Assembly (NCBI GenBank): GCA_964485635.1
Contig: CAZAJS010000048.1
Coordinates: 1 to 9,195 of the forward strand
Reading direction: 5' to 3'
DNA: 9,195 bases
From: CAZAJS01 sp964485635
Lineage (GTDB): Bacteria > Pseudomonadota > Gammaproteobacteria > Francisellales > Francisellaceae
The notes beneath the pieces were generated by a model. It ran no database searches and was not told where the DNA came from. It was given only the letters and a program-made list of their open reading frames with translations. Positions 1-7,208 of the stretch are shown one piece after another (position 1 is the stretch's first letter; the number at the start of each line of letters is the position of its first letter). The translations under genes and the position numbers were made by a program.

Positions 1-697
1 TGTTCGGTTTAAGGTTGAGTTGCTTAGCTAAACTTGGCAATAAGGCTTGCAATGTGCCTTGACTATGACTTTGAATAATAGTGGTCTTTTCCAATAATTG
101 ACCGACTGGCTGCACAAATAAATCCTGCAAAGTTGCCAGGGGTAGATTGGCTAATCCTGCCTGCCCTGTTACCTCATTTTTGCCCACTTCAGTTAAATGC
201 CAATCTGCTTTTGAATGGCGAACATCAATATTCAGTGAAAATGAATTGATGCCATTTAAATGCAATATATGATGCCAAGATAATGCTCCATTGATTCGTT
301 GCCTTAGGCGCAGCATCACAACTTTTGTGTGCATTAGGCTCACCCAATTCTGCGACAACACTTGCTGATAAGGCATTTCTAACAGTACCGCCACACGCAC
401 ATCCGGCTTCGTTAAAACCCACACCGTTTTCAACGGCGCATGCTGACTGGGTTGAAAATGCCATTGCCACGGATCCATGCCATTATCCTGTTGGGTACTA
501 AGCCACATTAGACTGCCTCTGGCATAATGATTTTCAAACCGTGTATGCTCTGGTGAGCGGAGTTGAAATGTCTGCTTGTCTGAGGCAACAGTAAGGTGGC
601 CTTGCTTAGCCACCCCCATTGCTATATGGCAAGCAAATAAGCTAATAGCCACAAGCCAAAATTTAGCCCATTGAATCTTTATTATCCGCTTAAACAC
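1..697 (-). CDS. Exported protein of unknown function, 3' end beyond window
   Basis: I do not recognise this protein. The minus strand stays open from a GTG at 697-695 to the window edge, giving 232 codons with the C-terminus missing. A Shine-Dalgarno GGAG at 708-705 lies 7 bases before the GTG, and the only in-frame codons upstream lead straight to the stop of the hexosaminidase gene, so GTG is the best start. The N-terminus is a signal sequence: basic residues (K3, R4, K7, K12), then a hydrophobic stretch of about residues 13-30. It could be cut after A30 (GVA) by signal peptidase I. LFAC at residues 20-23 also resembles a lipobox, but Phe at -2 is unusual. The visible mature part is rich in Trp, Gln and His, with alternating strand-like segments and no repeat or catalytic motif that I can name. 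It starts 18 bases after the GH20 stop, so the two are probably cotranscribed; a role in the same sugar or envelope process is an inference. Coding is well supported, function is not. Confidence 0.82.
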   Translation of the reverse strand, partial: MFKRIIKIQWAKFWLVAISLFACHIAMGVAKQGHLTVASDKQTFQLRSPEHTRFENHYARGSLMWLSTQQDNGMDPWQWHFQPSQHAPLKTVWVLTKPDVRVAVLLEMPYQQVLSQNWVSLMHTKVVMLRLRQRINGALSWHHILHLNGINSFSLNIDVRHSKADWHLTEVGKNEVTGQAGLANLPLATLQDLFVQPVGQLLEKTTIIQSHSQGTLQALLPSLAKQLNLKPN

Positions 698-715
698 AAT
701 GTTGCTCCAATGGCC

Positions 716-3133
716 TTACTCACATAAAGCAGGAGCTTCTTTGATAATTCCATTTGGTGCACCACGATAAGTTACATTAAAGCGTTTGTTTAAATAATGT
801 AAAAAGCCTGTATCACCACAGCCCAATCGAGATGCTAATGATTGCCAATTCAATTGATCACTTCCATCAATAGTAACTGCTTTCGGTGCCCAAGCGGCTT
901 CTGCTAACCCGGCCATTTTGGGATAAGCCATATACTGTAAATGACGATTCGTCGGCAACATTTCTGACCATAAAGTCCCTTCAAGCCCTTGAATGTTATC
1001 AGCTTTGCCTGTATCCACATTATTTAAGACAGTTGTTGCATCTAATGCCGAGCTTAATGCTGCCTGTGTATCGCTATAAGGTGTTGCCCAATACAAACCT
1101 GGCTCTTTTTTATCGGGGGTATAAGCTAAATCAAAATAATTATCATCAGCAAAGGCCAATACTGTTGGATAATCATTGTTAGCCAGTTCAATGGCTTGTG
1201 ACATGCCACCACCACTTTCAAGATCACCAGTCGTATTCCATACCCATACATGCCCTGTATTAGCTGGAGCAACAGCATGACTGCCAATCGCATCCCCATC
1301 GGTTTGAATAAATTGTTGCCACCCGGAGAAAGTCAATCCCGTGTTCGCTTGCATTTTATCAAAAAACAAGTGTGATTTTTGTAAAGCATTTAAACCGTCC
1401 CAATCACCAGTACAGTCTGGATCACTATCCCAAGCTTGACCACTTACTTCATCACCCCCCACACTGACTTCTTTACTTACAGGCGCATAAACAGTTGTTT
1501 GCCCATCAAATAAATCCGCAGTTTTTGTTAAAATAGCATCGATTTTTGTGGTAAATTGATCACCAAATGGCGTGCCATCTTCATAACGGCAAACTGGCAT
1601 GACATCATCCGTATAACCTTGTGTTGACAAAAATTCAGTCGTATCATTTGGATTAACAAATGTTGCAACATCTGACTTAATCAAAGCGCGTGCATGGCCT
1701 GGTAAATCGATTTCAGGGATCACTGTAATTTGGTTTTGATTAGCATAATCAATAACCGTTTGAATATTGGCTGGAGTAAAAGCACCACTGTAAAGCGTTT
1801 TAGCATTTGGATACGTTTTATTGGCTGTATTAGTAATATCGAGACTGCCTTGGTTTAACATGGCTGGACCAACCAATAACCCTAGCTGACGAATTCCGCC
1901 AATTCCTGCTAAATTTGGATCAATGCTATCTAAAGCTAAACGAAACCCTTCATCATCTGATAAATGCAAATGGAGTGTATTTAGCTTATGCGCCCCCATA
2001 ACATCAATTAGCTGTTTGACTTGATCAACTGTAAACGCATGGCGTGAATCATCAAGCAAAACACCACGATACGTAAAACGTGGAGCATCATCAATGCTAG
2101 CTTGAGGAATGGTTGGATTCATATTCCATAATTGACGCAATGTTTGTAACGCATAATAAACACCGGCCTGTGTTGATGCTTTGATCGTGACTCCCGTTGC
2201 ATCACTGACTAACTGATAAGCCTCTTTATCTAAAGCGCCATCATATTGAATGAGCACATCTGAATCTGTACCACTCGATTGCACCGTAACACCTAAATCA
2301 CTTGCCAGATAATTTTCAAACGAAGCGACAACATCATTGACGCGATTCGGGTTATTAAAGCCACTATCATCGATATTAAAGGTTACTGTATCAGCAAGCG
2401 TTATCCCATCTGAACCATCATAACCAGTAACCGATTGTGGACTTGGTATTAAATTTAAATTGTCTGGCCGTTGATCACTGGATTTTGTTTGACTGTTATC
2501 CCAATTATCAGCCACATGCTGCTCAATACTCTGATCAATCTGAGCCTGATTGATTTCAGGAAGCTGATAGGTATCCATGGAGGTGCTTAATTCATAAAAG
2601 TTTGATGTGTCTTGTGAGTCACGCCCATTTGGATAAGTTTTTAAAAAAAAGCTTTGAGGCACTGAGCTTAAATTCGTTGGTAACCATTGATTATTATGTA
2701 AAATTTTCACAACATAATGAGCTCCAGCTGATAAAGTAAAATGCCCATTTGGAGCAAGCATTGTAAAATAGCCCTGCGTTTTATCTTTTTGTTTAATGTT
2801 TGTTTTTTCAACAACAAGGCTTTTACATTGATTCGTATCAATATTACAAATTTCAAGCTGTTGATTTGCATTAACGTCACCATGTGTCAATAACGTTCTT
2901 GGAAAGAAAAAACCAATGGACCAGTCGTCAATTGACTGAATATTTTGATACGTAAAATGAATTAATACAGAATATTCGCTATTTTCTTGATCACTACTTA
3001 ACTTATCCGCTGTAATTTGTGTGATTTGTGCTGGTGCTTGTTCGTCAGAATGATTTTGACACCCCGCTAATGCGCTAACACATGACAATCCAAATAAACC
3101 AGTAATAACGTGATGCATCCACCTTTTTTTCAT
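716..3133 (-). CDS. Lipoprotein beta-N-acetylhexosaminidase (chitobiase type, GH20)
   Basis: Enzymes of this family remove terminal GlcNAc from chitobiose and related oligosaccharides by substrate-assisted hydrolysis. From the ATG at 3133 the protein has 805 residues. A GTG 18 bases upstream is also in frame, but AAAAGGG (3146-3140) sits 6 bases before the ATG and inside the longer reading, so I chose the ATG. Residues 1-24 are a lipoprotein signal ending in LAG, followed by Cys25; Gln26 at +2 is not the inner-membrane-retention Asp, so the outer membrane is likely. Domains in order: chitobiase N-terminal sugar-binding-like domain (about 36-200), GH20b domain (about 225-345), and the GH20 barrel (about 352-755). 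In the barrel I see YRG with Arg356, the PGHA segment with His480, the catalytic pair Asp561-Glu562 in GGDE, and aromatic subsite candidates Trp605, Trp632, Trp682 and Trp722. The protein stops soon after the barrel, so the small C-terminal domain of Serratia-type chitobiase (about 885 residues, from memory) appears absent. The natural substrate could be chitin fragments, peptidoglycan GlcNAc or host glycans. Confidence 0.95.
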   Translation of the reverse strand: MKKRWMHHVITGLFGLSCVSALAGCQNHSDEQAPAQITQITADKLSSDQENSEYSVLIHFTYQNIQSIDDWSIGFFFPRTLLTHGDVNANQQLEICNIDTNQCKSLVVEKTNIKQKDKTQGYFTMLAPNGHFTLSAGAHYVVKILHNNQWLPTNLSSVPQSFFLKTYPNGRDSQDTSNFYELSTSMDTYQLPEINQAQIDQSIEQHVADNWDNSQTKSSDQRPDNLNLIPSPQSVTGYDGSDGITLADTVTFNIDDSGFNNPNRVNDVVASFENYLASDLGVTVQSSGTDSDVLIQYDGALDKEAYQLVSDATGVTIKASTQAGVYYALQTLRQLWNMNPTIPQASIDDAPRFTYRGVLLDDSRHAFTVDQVKQLIDVMGAHKLNTLHLHLSDDEGFRLALDSIDPNLAGIGGIRQLGLLVGPAMLNQGSLDITNTANKTYPNAKTLYSGAFTPANIQTVIDYANQNQITVIPEIDLPGHARALIKSDVATFVNPNDTTEFLSTQGYTDDVMPVCRYEDGTPFGDQFTTKIDAILTKTADLFDGQTTVYAPVSKEVSVGGDEVSGQAWDSDPDCTGDWDGLNALQKSHLFFDKMQANTGLTFSGWQQFIQTDGDAIGSHAVAPANTGHVWVWNTTGDLESGGGMSQAIELANNDYPTVLAFADDNYFDLAYTPDKKEPGLYWATPYSDTQAALSSALDATTVLNNVDTGKADNIQGLEGTLWSEMLPTNRHLQYMAYPKMAGLAEAAWAPKAVTIDGSDQLNWQSLASRLGCGDTGFLHYLNKRFNVTYRGAPNGIIKEAPALCE

Positions 3134-3139
3134 ACAATA

Positions 3140-3146
3140 CCCTTTT
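3140..3146 (-). promoter_or_regulatory. Ribosome binding site deciding the hexosaminidase start
   Basis: On the minus strand AAAAGGG lies 6 bases before the ATG at 3133-3131. Because this site is inside the reading frame that would begin at GTG 3151, it argues for the shorter product, which starts MKKRW and goes directly into a normal lipoprotein signal sequence. Confidence 0.7.
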
Positions 3147-3156
3147 AACACACTTG

Positions 3157-3238
3157 AACATTCATTTTTAAAGTGCTACTACTTTACAGTATTCTTTTAG
3201 ATAAATCATCTGTATATAATACGGGAATAATGAATGTT
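3157..3238. repeat. Perfect 10-bp inverted repeat, possible paired operator
   Basis: AACATTCATT at 3157-3166 recurs inverted as AATGAATGTT at 3229-3238. The centres are 72 bp apart, close to seven helical turns. The right copy lies inside the -35/-10 spacer of the proposed hexosaminidase promoter and the left copy about 45 bases downstream of its predicted start. That layout would suit a repressor bound at both sites. No known regulator consensus is recognised, and chance cannot be excluded in AT-rich DNA. Confidence 0.35.
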
Positions 3239-3245
3239 TTGTTAG
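3216..3245 (-). promoter_or_regulatory. Candidate sigma70 promoter for the hexosaminidase unit
   Basis: Read on the minus strand, CTAACA (4 of 6 matches to TTGACA, plus positions 3245-3240) is followed after 18 bases by TATTAT (5 of 6 matches to TATAAT, 3221-3216). This would start a transcript near 3209 with a leader of about 75 bases before the ATG at 3133. The spacer holds one copy of a 10-bp inverted repeat. AT-rich intergenic DNA gives such matches by chance, so this is a candidate only. Confidence 0.35.
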
Positions 3246-3334
3246 ATTTTTACCACATTATTTAAAGAACATCATGAGCTAATCCTTGTGGCATAGATGG
3301 TTAACTTATTGTTATTTAGCACTTTTAAAAACCA

Positions 3335-3364
3335 TTTGCAATTTCATATGAGAACCCTTATGCT
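3335..3364 (+). promoter_or_regulatory. Weak candidate promoter for the membrane protein-rpiA unit
   Basis: TTTGCA (3335-3340, 4 of 6 matches to the -35 consensus) is followed after 18 bases by TATGCT (3359-3364, 4 of 6 matches to the -10). The transcript would begin near 3371, about 30 bases before the ATG at 3402. TATAAT at 3215-3220 and TATGAT at 3384-3389 are alternative -10 elements without good -35 partners. The evidence is weak. Confidence 0.2.
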
Positions 3365-3401
3365 TTGAATAAGTCAATATTTTTATGATGATAGCTAAAA
3401 A

Positions 3402-4055
3402 ATGCCATTGACAACGATGCATTTGACCATTGTTCTTTTACCGATTCTTTTAATTAATGTTCAACTACTAGCACAAGCTGACCTTACCTGGCCATCCGTT
3501 ATTGGAAGTTTATTTTTAACAGTCAGTGGGGCTTTATGGCCTCGCATTGATGGGACACATCACAACCGTTTAGCAATATTTGGCAGCTTTGCATTATTAG
3601 CCGCAACAACAGGTTTATACATGAGCGCACAATTTGGTTGGAGCCTGCTTGGTAATTTGGTAATTTTTATTATTTTATTCAGTTTGATTCGATATGGTCT
3701 TTCTGCAAGTGCTGTTTATTTATTGAGTCCTGATGGGGCTTGCCACTCATTAGCTATATGGGTTTTAAGCACTCAAATTGTTTGGCTGATATTGCTGAAT
3801 TGGTTTTTCACCGAGCCTACGTGGATTTTGACTTGGCTGACTATCTGTTGGGCTTATGGTTATGCCATCAGCCTTTTTATCCCAATGATACAGCATAGGA
3901 ATATTAAATTTTTAGACCACCTTAAGCTTTTTGAGTTTCAACGCTGGCCTCTTTATTTAGTCATTTATTTGATCATTGCGCTACTCTATTGGCTATTTGC
4001 AACATTTACTGGTAGTTTATCGGATATCCAAACTGTATCTCATTTACTGACTTAA
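3402..4055 (+). CDS. Polytopic inner-membrane protein of unknown function
   Basis: I do not recognise this 217-residue protein. Its sequence is dominated by hydrophobic segments, and I place about seven membrane helices near residues 6-24, 29-47, 57-75, 79-98, 114-136, 140-161 and 183-203. Polar loops include PRIDGTHHNR (47-56) and a basic and acidic stretch at about 164-182. It is rich in Trp, Leu and Ile, and no transporter or enzyme signature is visible. The start is uncertain: no Shine-Dalgarno stands before ATG 3402 or the next ATG at 3417, but a stop at 3396-3398 rules out a longer form. The stop is 14 bases before rpiA, whose ribosome binding site touches it, so the two genes are probably cotranscribed. 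Whether it has any link to pentose metabolism is unknown. Confidence 0.85.
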   Translation: MPLTTMHLTIVLLPILLINVQLLAQADLTWPSVIGSLFLTVSGALWPRIDGTHHNRLAIFGSFALLAATTGLYMSAQFGWSLLGNLVIFIILFSLIRYGLSASAVYLLSPDGACHSLAIWVLSTQIVWLILLNWFFTEPTWILTWLTICWAYGYAISLFIPMIQHRNIKFLDHLKLFEFQRWPLYLVIYLIIALLYWLFATFTGSLSDIQTVSHLLT

Positions 4056-4069
4056 AGGATTGTACACTT

Positions 4070-4756
4070 ATGGGAATTTTTTCTAACAAAGCAGAACAAA
4101 TCAAACACTGCAAACAACAAGCGGCCCAAGCAGCATTAGACCATGTCAAACCCGATATGATTCTTGGCATCGGAACAGGTTCGACAATCGATTATTTTAT
4201 TGCTGCTTTAGCCGATCTATCATTCCCACTTGAAGGGGTTGTAGCTAGCTCAGTCAAAACAGCAAATGCGTTAAAAGCCATCGGACTCAATGTCGTTGAC
4301 TTAAACTATGTCAATCAATTGGATTTATACATTGATGGAACTGATGCCATTAACCGGCATGGTGAAATGGTTAAAGGTGCCGGAGGCGCCTTAACGCGAG
4401 AAAAAATCTGTGCTGTTTCAAGTCAACAATTTATCTGCATTGCAGATTATACTAAACAAACCAACCGCTTAACAGCCGGCTGCCCTATTCCTGTTGAAGT
4501 CATCCCAATGGCCCGCAGTTATGTGGCCCGAGAAATATTAAAACTTGGTGGCACGCCTGTTTATCGTGAAGGGGTTACCACGGATAATGGCAATATTATT
4601 TTAGATGTCCATGATTTAAATGCTGATCGTCCTTGGGAACGTGAAGACCAACTCAACCTAATCACAGGTGTGATTGAAAATGGATTATTTGCACATCGGC
4701 GCTGTGATTATGCAATCATTGGTCAAAAAGATGGCTCGATTGAAACGATTAGTTAA
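4070..4756 (+). CDS. rpiA: Ribose-5-phosphate isomerase A
   Basis: This cytosolic enzyme interconverts ribose 5-phosphate and ribulose 5-phosphate in the non-oxidative pentose phosphate pathway, supplying ribose for nucleotides. The 228 residues are close to the usual length of about 220 and the protein is alignable throughout. The phosphate-binding loop GIGTGST is at 33-39. The active-site stretch contains Asp89 and Asp92, Lys102 in MVKGAGG and the general base Glu111 in LTREKI; these correspond to E. coli Asp81, Asp84, Lys94 and Glu103 with a constant offset of 8. PVEVIPMARS (141-150) and TDNGNIILDVH (171-181) are further family signatures. One difference is that the usual DGADE reads DGTDA (89-93), replacing the Glu after the second Asp. 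The start has AAGGA at 4055-4059 ten bases upstream, overlapping the stop region of the membrane protein gene. A missing catalytic residue is not seen, so activity is expected. Confidence 0.97.
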   Translation: MGIFSNKAEQIKHCKQQAAQAALDHVKPDMILGIGTGSTIDYFIAALADLSFPLEGVVASSVKTANALKAIGLNVVDLNYVNQLDLYIDGTDAINRHGEMVKGAGGALTREKICAVSSQQFICIADYTKQTNRLTAGCPIPVEVIPMARSYVAREILKLGGTPVYREGVTTDNGNIILDVHDLNADRPWEREDQLNLITGVIENGLFAHRRCDYAIIGQKDGSIETIS

Positions 4757-4775
4757 TAACTTGGCCATCTCAAAT

Positions 4776-4802
4776 ATAGCGTTTTTTTTTAAAACACGCT
4801 AT
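4776..4802. other. Imperfect hairpin between rpiA and miaB
   Basis: ATAGCGT (4776-4782) pairs with ACGCTAT (4796-4802) over 7 bp. After a single bulged C (4795) four more T-A pairs can form, closing a loop of four Ts. The T run is in the upper stem and loop rather than after the stem, so this is not a standard intrinsic terminator in either direction. The right arm overlaps TATGAT (4800-4805), a possible -10 for miaB, but no good -35 lies at the correct distance. It may be a weak pause or processing site, or chance in an AT-rich gap. Confidence 0.4.
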
Positions 4803-4846
4803 GATGGTACTTTAATTGAACAATTAACATGAAACAGGTTTCATTT

Positions 4847-6190
4847 ATGACACACATTGCAGACAAGCCAATGAAAAAAGTATTTATCAAAACACTAGGC
4901 TGTCAAATGAATGAGTATGATTCCGCGCGTATGGATGAAGTGCTCAATGAACATTTTAACACCGAAAAAGTACAAGAGGCAGAAAATGCTGATATTGTTT
5001 TGATCAACACTTGTTCGATTCGTGAAAAAGCACAAGAAAAAGTCTTTCACCAACTAGGACGTTGGAAACATTTAAAAAATCATCGACCTGATTTAGTGAT
5101 TGGTGTGGGTGGATGTGTTGCCTCGCAGGAAGGTGATAATATTGTCAAGCGCGCTCCGTTTGTTGATATTGTCTTTGGCCCCCAAACGATTCATCGTTTA
5201 CCAGAACTCATTGAACAAAAGCAGGCGACAAACCAACCACAAGTTGATATTTCATTTCCAGAGATTGAAAAGTTTGACCATTTGCCGGAGCCGCGGGCTG
5301 AAGGGACAAAAGCATTTGTCTCCATTATGGAAGGCTGTGATAAATATTGCGCTTATTGTGTTGTTCCATATACAAGGGGCCCTGAGATTAATCGACCCTT
5401 TGAAGATGTACTAGCAGAATGTGCTAGTTTAGCTGAACAAGGGGTCCGTGAAATTACCTTATTAGGACAAAATGTTAATCATTATCAAGGACCCATGGAA
5501 AATGGGGAGGTAGCTGATTTAGCTTTGCTCATTCATTATGTCGCTGCAATCGATGGCATTGACCGCATTCGCTTCACCACTTCTCATCCGGTTGAATTCT
5601 CAGATAATTTAATTGATGCCTATCGTGATGTGCCAGAATTGGCTAATCATCTACATTTACCGGTTCAACATGGATCTGACCGTATTTTAGCAGCCATGAA
5701 ACGAGGACATACAGCGCTTGAATTTAAACAAAAAATGCGCAAACTTAAGCAAGTCAGACCTGATATTACAATCTCATCAGACTTTATCGTTGGCTATCCT
5801 GGTGAAACGGACCAAGATTTTGAAAAACTCATGGAGCTGGTAACGGCAGTTGGTTTTGATCAATCTTTTAGCTTCATCTATAGCCCACGCCCTGGCACGC
5901 CAGCAGCCAACCTGCCTGATGAAACCCCCATGCATGTAAAAAAAGAACGCTTAGCCCGCTTACAACAACAGTTAACGCATAATTCACAATTAATTTCGCG
6001 TCAAATGGTTGGTACTACACAACGTATTCTCGTTGAAGGCCCATCTAAAAAAGATCCTGCTGTATTAGCTGGACGTACTGAAAATAATCGAATTGTTCAT
6101 TTTAAAAGCGACGAAGATGTCATTGGACAGTTTATTTCAGTAAAAATTACTGAAGCGCTTCCGAATTCAATGCGAGGTCAACAGGTTTAA
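4847..6190 (+). CDS. miaB: tRNA-2-methylthio-N6-isopentenyladenosine synthase MiaB
   Basis: MiaB is a radical-SAM methylthiotransferase that converts i6A37 to ms2i6A37 in tRNAs reading UNN codons. It uses two iron-sulphur clusters. The N-terminal domain carries the auxiliary-cluster cysteines Cys19 (TLGCQMNEYDSARM), Cys56 (NTCSIREKAQEK) and Cys90 (GVGGCVASQEG). The radical-SAM motif CDKYCAYC gives Cys164, Cys168 and Cys171. A C-terminal TRAM RNA-binding domain spans about 385-447. Length (447) and motif spacing are normal. Three in-frame ATGs occur near the start (4829, 4847, 4871). Only 4847 has a plausible ribosome binding site (AGG at 4836-4838, 8 bases upstream) and its product begins much as E. 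coli MiaB does; a start at 4829 would add six residues. The residues after the SAM motif read TRGPEINRP where E. coli has TRGEE. The gene leads the downstream cluster with only 4 bases to the next gene. Confidence 0.97.
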   Translation: MTHIADKPMKKVFIKTLGCQMNEYDSARMDEVLNEHFNTEKVQEAENADIVLINTCSIREKAQEKVFHQLGRWKHLKNHRPDLVIGVGGCVASQEGDNIVKRAPFVDIVFGPQTIHRLPELIEQKQATNQPQVDISFPEIEKFDHLPEPRAEGTKAFVSIMEGCDKYCAYCVVPYTRGPEINRPFEDVLAECASLAEQGVREITLLGQNVNHYQGPMENGEVADLALLIHYVAAIDGIDRIRFTTSHPVEFSDNLIDAYRDVPELANHLHLPVQHGSDRILAAMKRGHTALEFKQKMRKLKQVRPDITISSDFIVGYPGETDQDFEKLMELVTAVGFDQSFSFIYSPRPGTPAANLPDETPMHVKKERLARLQQQLTHNSQLISRQMVGTTQRILVEGPSKKDPAVLAGRTENNRIVHFKSDEDVIGQFISVKITEALPNSMRGQQV

Positions 6191-6194
6191 CAAA

Positions 6195-7208
6195 ATGACA
6201 CAACAGACTTCTGAACCAGTTCAATTAACATTAACACCCGACCATAGTGATTGGTTGTCTAATTTATGTGGTGATATGAACGAACATATCAAACTGATTG
6301 AAAAACACTTGAATGTCACTATTTTTCACCAAGGCAATCATTTTCAAATTCATGGAACAAGCCAAGCGATCAATGCGGCAAAGACTTTTCTTATTAACCT
6401 TTATAAAGGAATTGCTCAAGCACCTGATCACCGCTTATCTGCTGAACAAATTCACACAGATCTGCAACAAACACAGCAAGTCGGCACCGAGCAACGACAA
6501 AAAGCTTACTACCAAACAAATTATCACTTACAACTTAAAAAATATCGCCTCAAGCCTAAAAACCTAAACCAAGAACAATATTTGCGTCGGTTAGCTGATT
6601 TTGATATTAATTTTGGTATTGGCCCAGCAGGAACAGGCAAAACTTATCTTGCTATTGCCGCTGCTGTGAATGCTTTTCAACAAGGACGTGTCAAAAAGCT
6701 TGTATTAGTTCGTCCAGCCGTCGAAGCCGGTGAAAGTTTAGGATTCCTCCCGGGGGATATGGCACAAAAGGTCGACCCTTATTTGCGACCTATGTATGAT
6801 GCACTCCATGAATTAATGGGGGCAGAGCAAGTTCAAAAATTAGTTGAAAGTCAATTGATTGAAATCGCACCACTAGCCTATATGCGGGGCCGAACCATCA
6901 ATGATGCATTTGTTGTATTAGATGAAGCACAAAATACCACCATTGAGCAAATGAAAATGTTTTTAACGCGAATTGGTTTTAATACTTCTGCTGTGGCAAC
7001 AGGAGATATTTCACAAATTGACCTGCCTCCACGTGTCACCTCTGGACTCCGCCATGCCATTAATATTTTAGCAGATATTGATGGCATTGCCATTACCTAT
7101 TTTGAAGGCCAGGACATTGTTCGTCATCCATTAGTTCAAAAAATTGTTAATGCGTATGAGTCAACCGATCAATCAACTCATCAAAAAAGCAATAGGAGCC
7201 ATCAATAA
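6195..7208 (+). CDS. ybeZ: PhoH-like ATPase (YbeZ)
   Basis: YbeZ is a cytosolic P-loop NTPase of the PhoH family. It is known to pair genetically and physically with the endoribonuclease YbeY and is implicated in RNA metabolism; its precise reaction is not settled. The 337 residues are of usual length. The N-terminal region (about 20-75) looks like the KH-like RNA-binding module of this family. The PhoH ATPase domain runs from about 120 to 320, with Walker A GPAGTGKT at 143-150, VRPAVEAGE at 172-180, Walker B FVVLDEAQN at 239-247 (Asp243, Glu244) and the sensor-like ATGDISQIDLP at 268-278. The tail after about 322 is polar (Ser, Thr, Gln, His) and probably disordered. The ATG is 4 bases after the miaB stop, with AGG at 6183-6185 inside the end of miaB, so translation is likely coupled. 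The stop overlaps ybeY by one base. Confidence 0.95.
   Translation: MTQQTSEPVQLTLTPDHSDWLSNLCGDMNEHIKLIEKHLNVTIFHQGNHFQIHGTSQAINAAKTFLINLYKGIAQAPDHRLSAEQIHTDLQQTQQVGTEQRQKAYYQTNYHLQLKKYRLKPKNLNQEQYLRRLADFDINFGIGPAGTGKTYLAIAAAVNAFQQGRVKKLVLVRPAVEAGESLGFLPGDMAQKVDPYLRPMYDALHELMGAEQVQKLVESQLIEIAPLAYMRGRTINDAFVVLDEAQNTTIEQMKMFLTRIGFNTSAVATGDISQIDLPPRVTSGLRHAINILADIDGIAITYFEGQDIVRHPLVQKIVNAYESTDQSTHQKSNRSHQ

Larger units (their letters stand above)
3134..3401. other. Divergent intergenic control region
   Basis: This gene-free stretch separates the leftward hexosaminidase unit from the rightward membrane protein gene, so promoters for both directions should lie here. It is very AT-rich. Besides the 10-bp inverted repeat it holds a second, imperfect inverted pair: TTTTTAAAGTGCTA (3165-3178) against TAGCACTTTTAAAAA (3317-3331), which differ by one extra T. 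A consensus TATAAT on the plus strand at 3215-3220 lacks a good -35 at the right distance. I see no small ORF with a ribosome binding site and no RNA gene. Confidence 0.6.

Noticed and set aside
225..470. Minus-strand open frame of 81 codons starting with ATG
   Set aside because: It lies in another frame inside the longer exported-protein gene, which has a ribosome binding site, a signal sequence and continuous coding; the short frame has none of these.
886..1182. Plus-strand open frame of 98 codons opposite the hexosaminidase
   Set aside because: It is antisense to the conserved GH20 domain, with composition unlike a real protein and no ribosome binding site.
3215..3220. Consensus TATAAT on the plus strand as a main promoter
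   Set aside because: No reasonable -35 lies 16-18 bases upstream, TTTACA at 3183-3188 is 26 bases away, and the gene start is about 180 bases downstream.
4776..4802. Intrinsic terminator for rpiA
   Set aside because: The T run lies within the stem and loop and no T tract follows the hairpin on either strand.
5100..5414. Plus-strand open frame of 104 codons inside miaB
   Set aside because: It is a shifted frame within the strongly conserved MiaB coding sequence; the radical-SAM motif of the main frame is in this stretch.
6313..6567. Plus-strand open frame of 84 codons inside the PhoH-like gene
   Set aside because: It is a frame shadow of the KH-like region, low in complexity and lacking a ribosome binding site.
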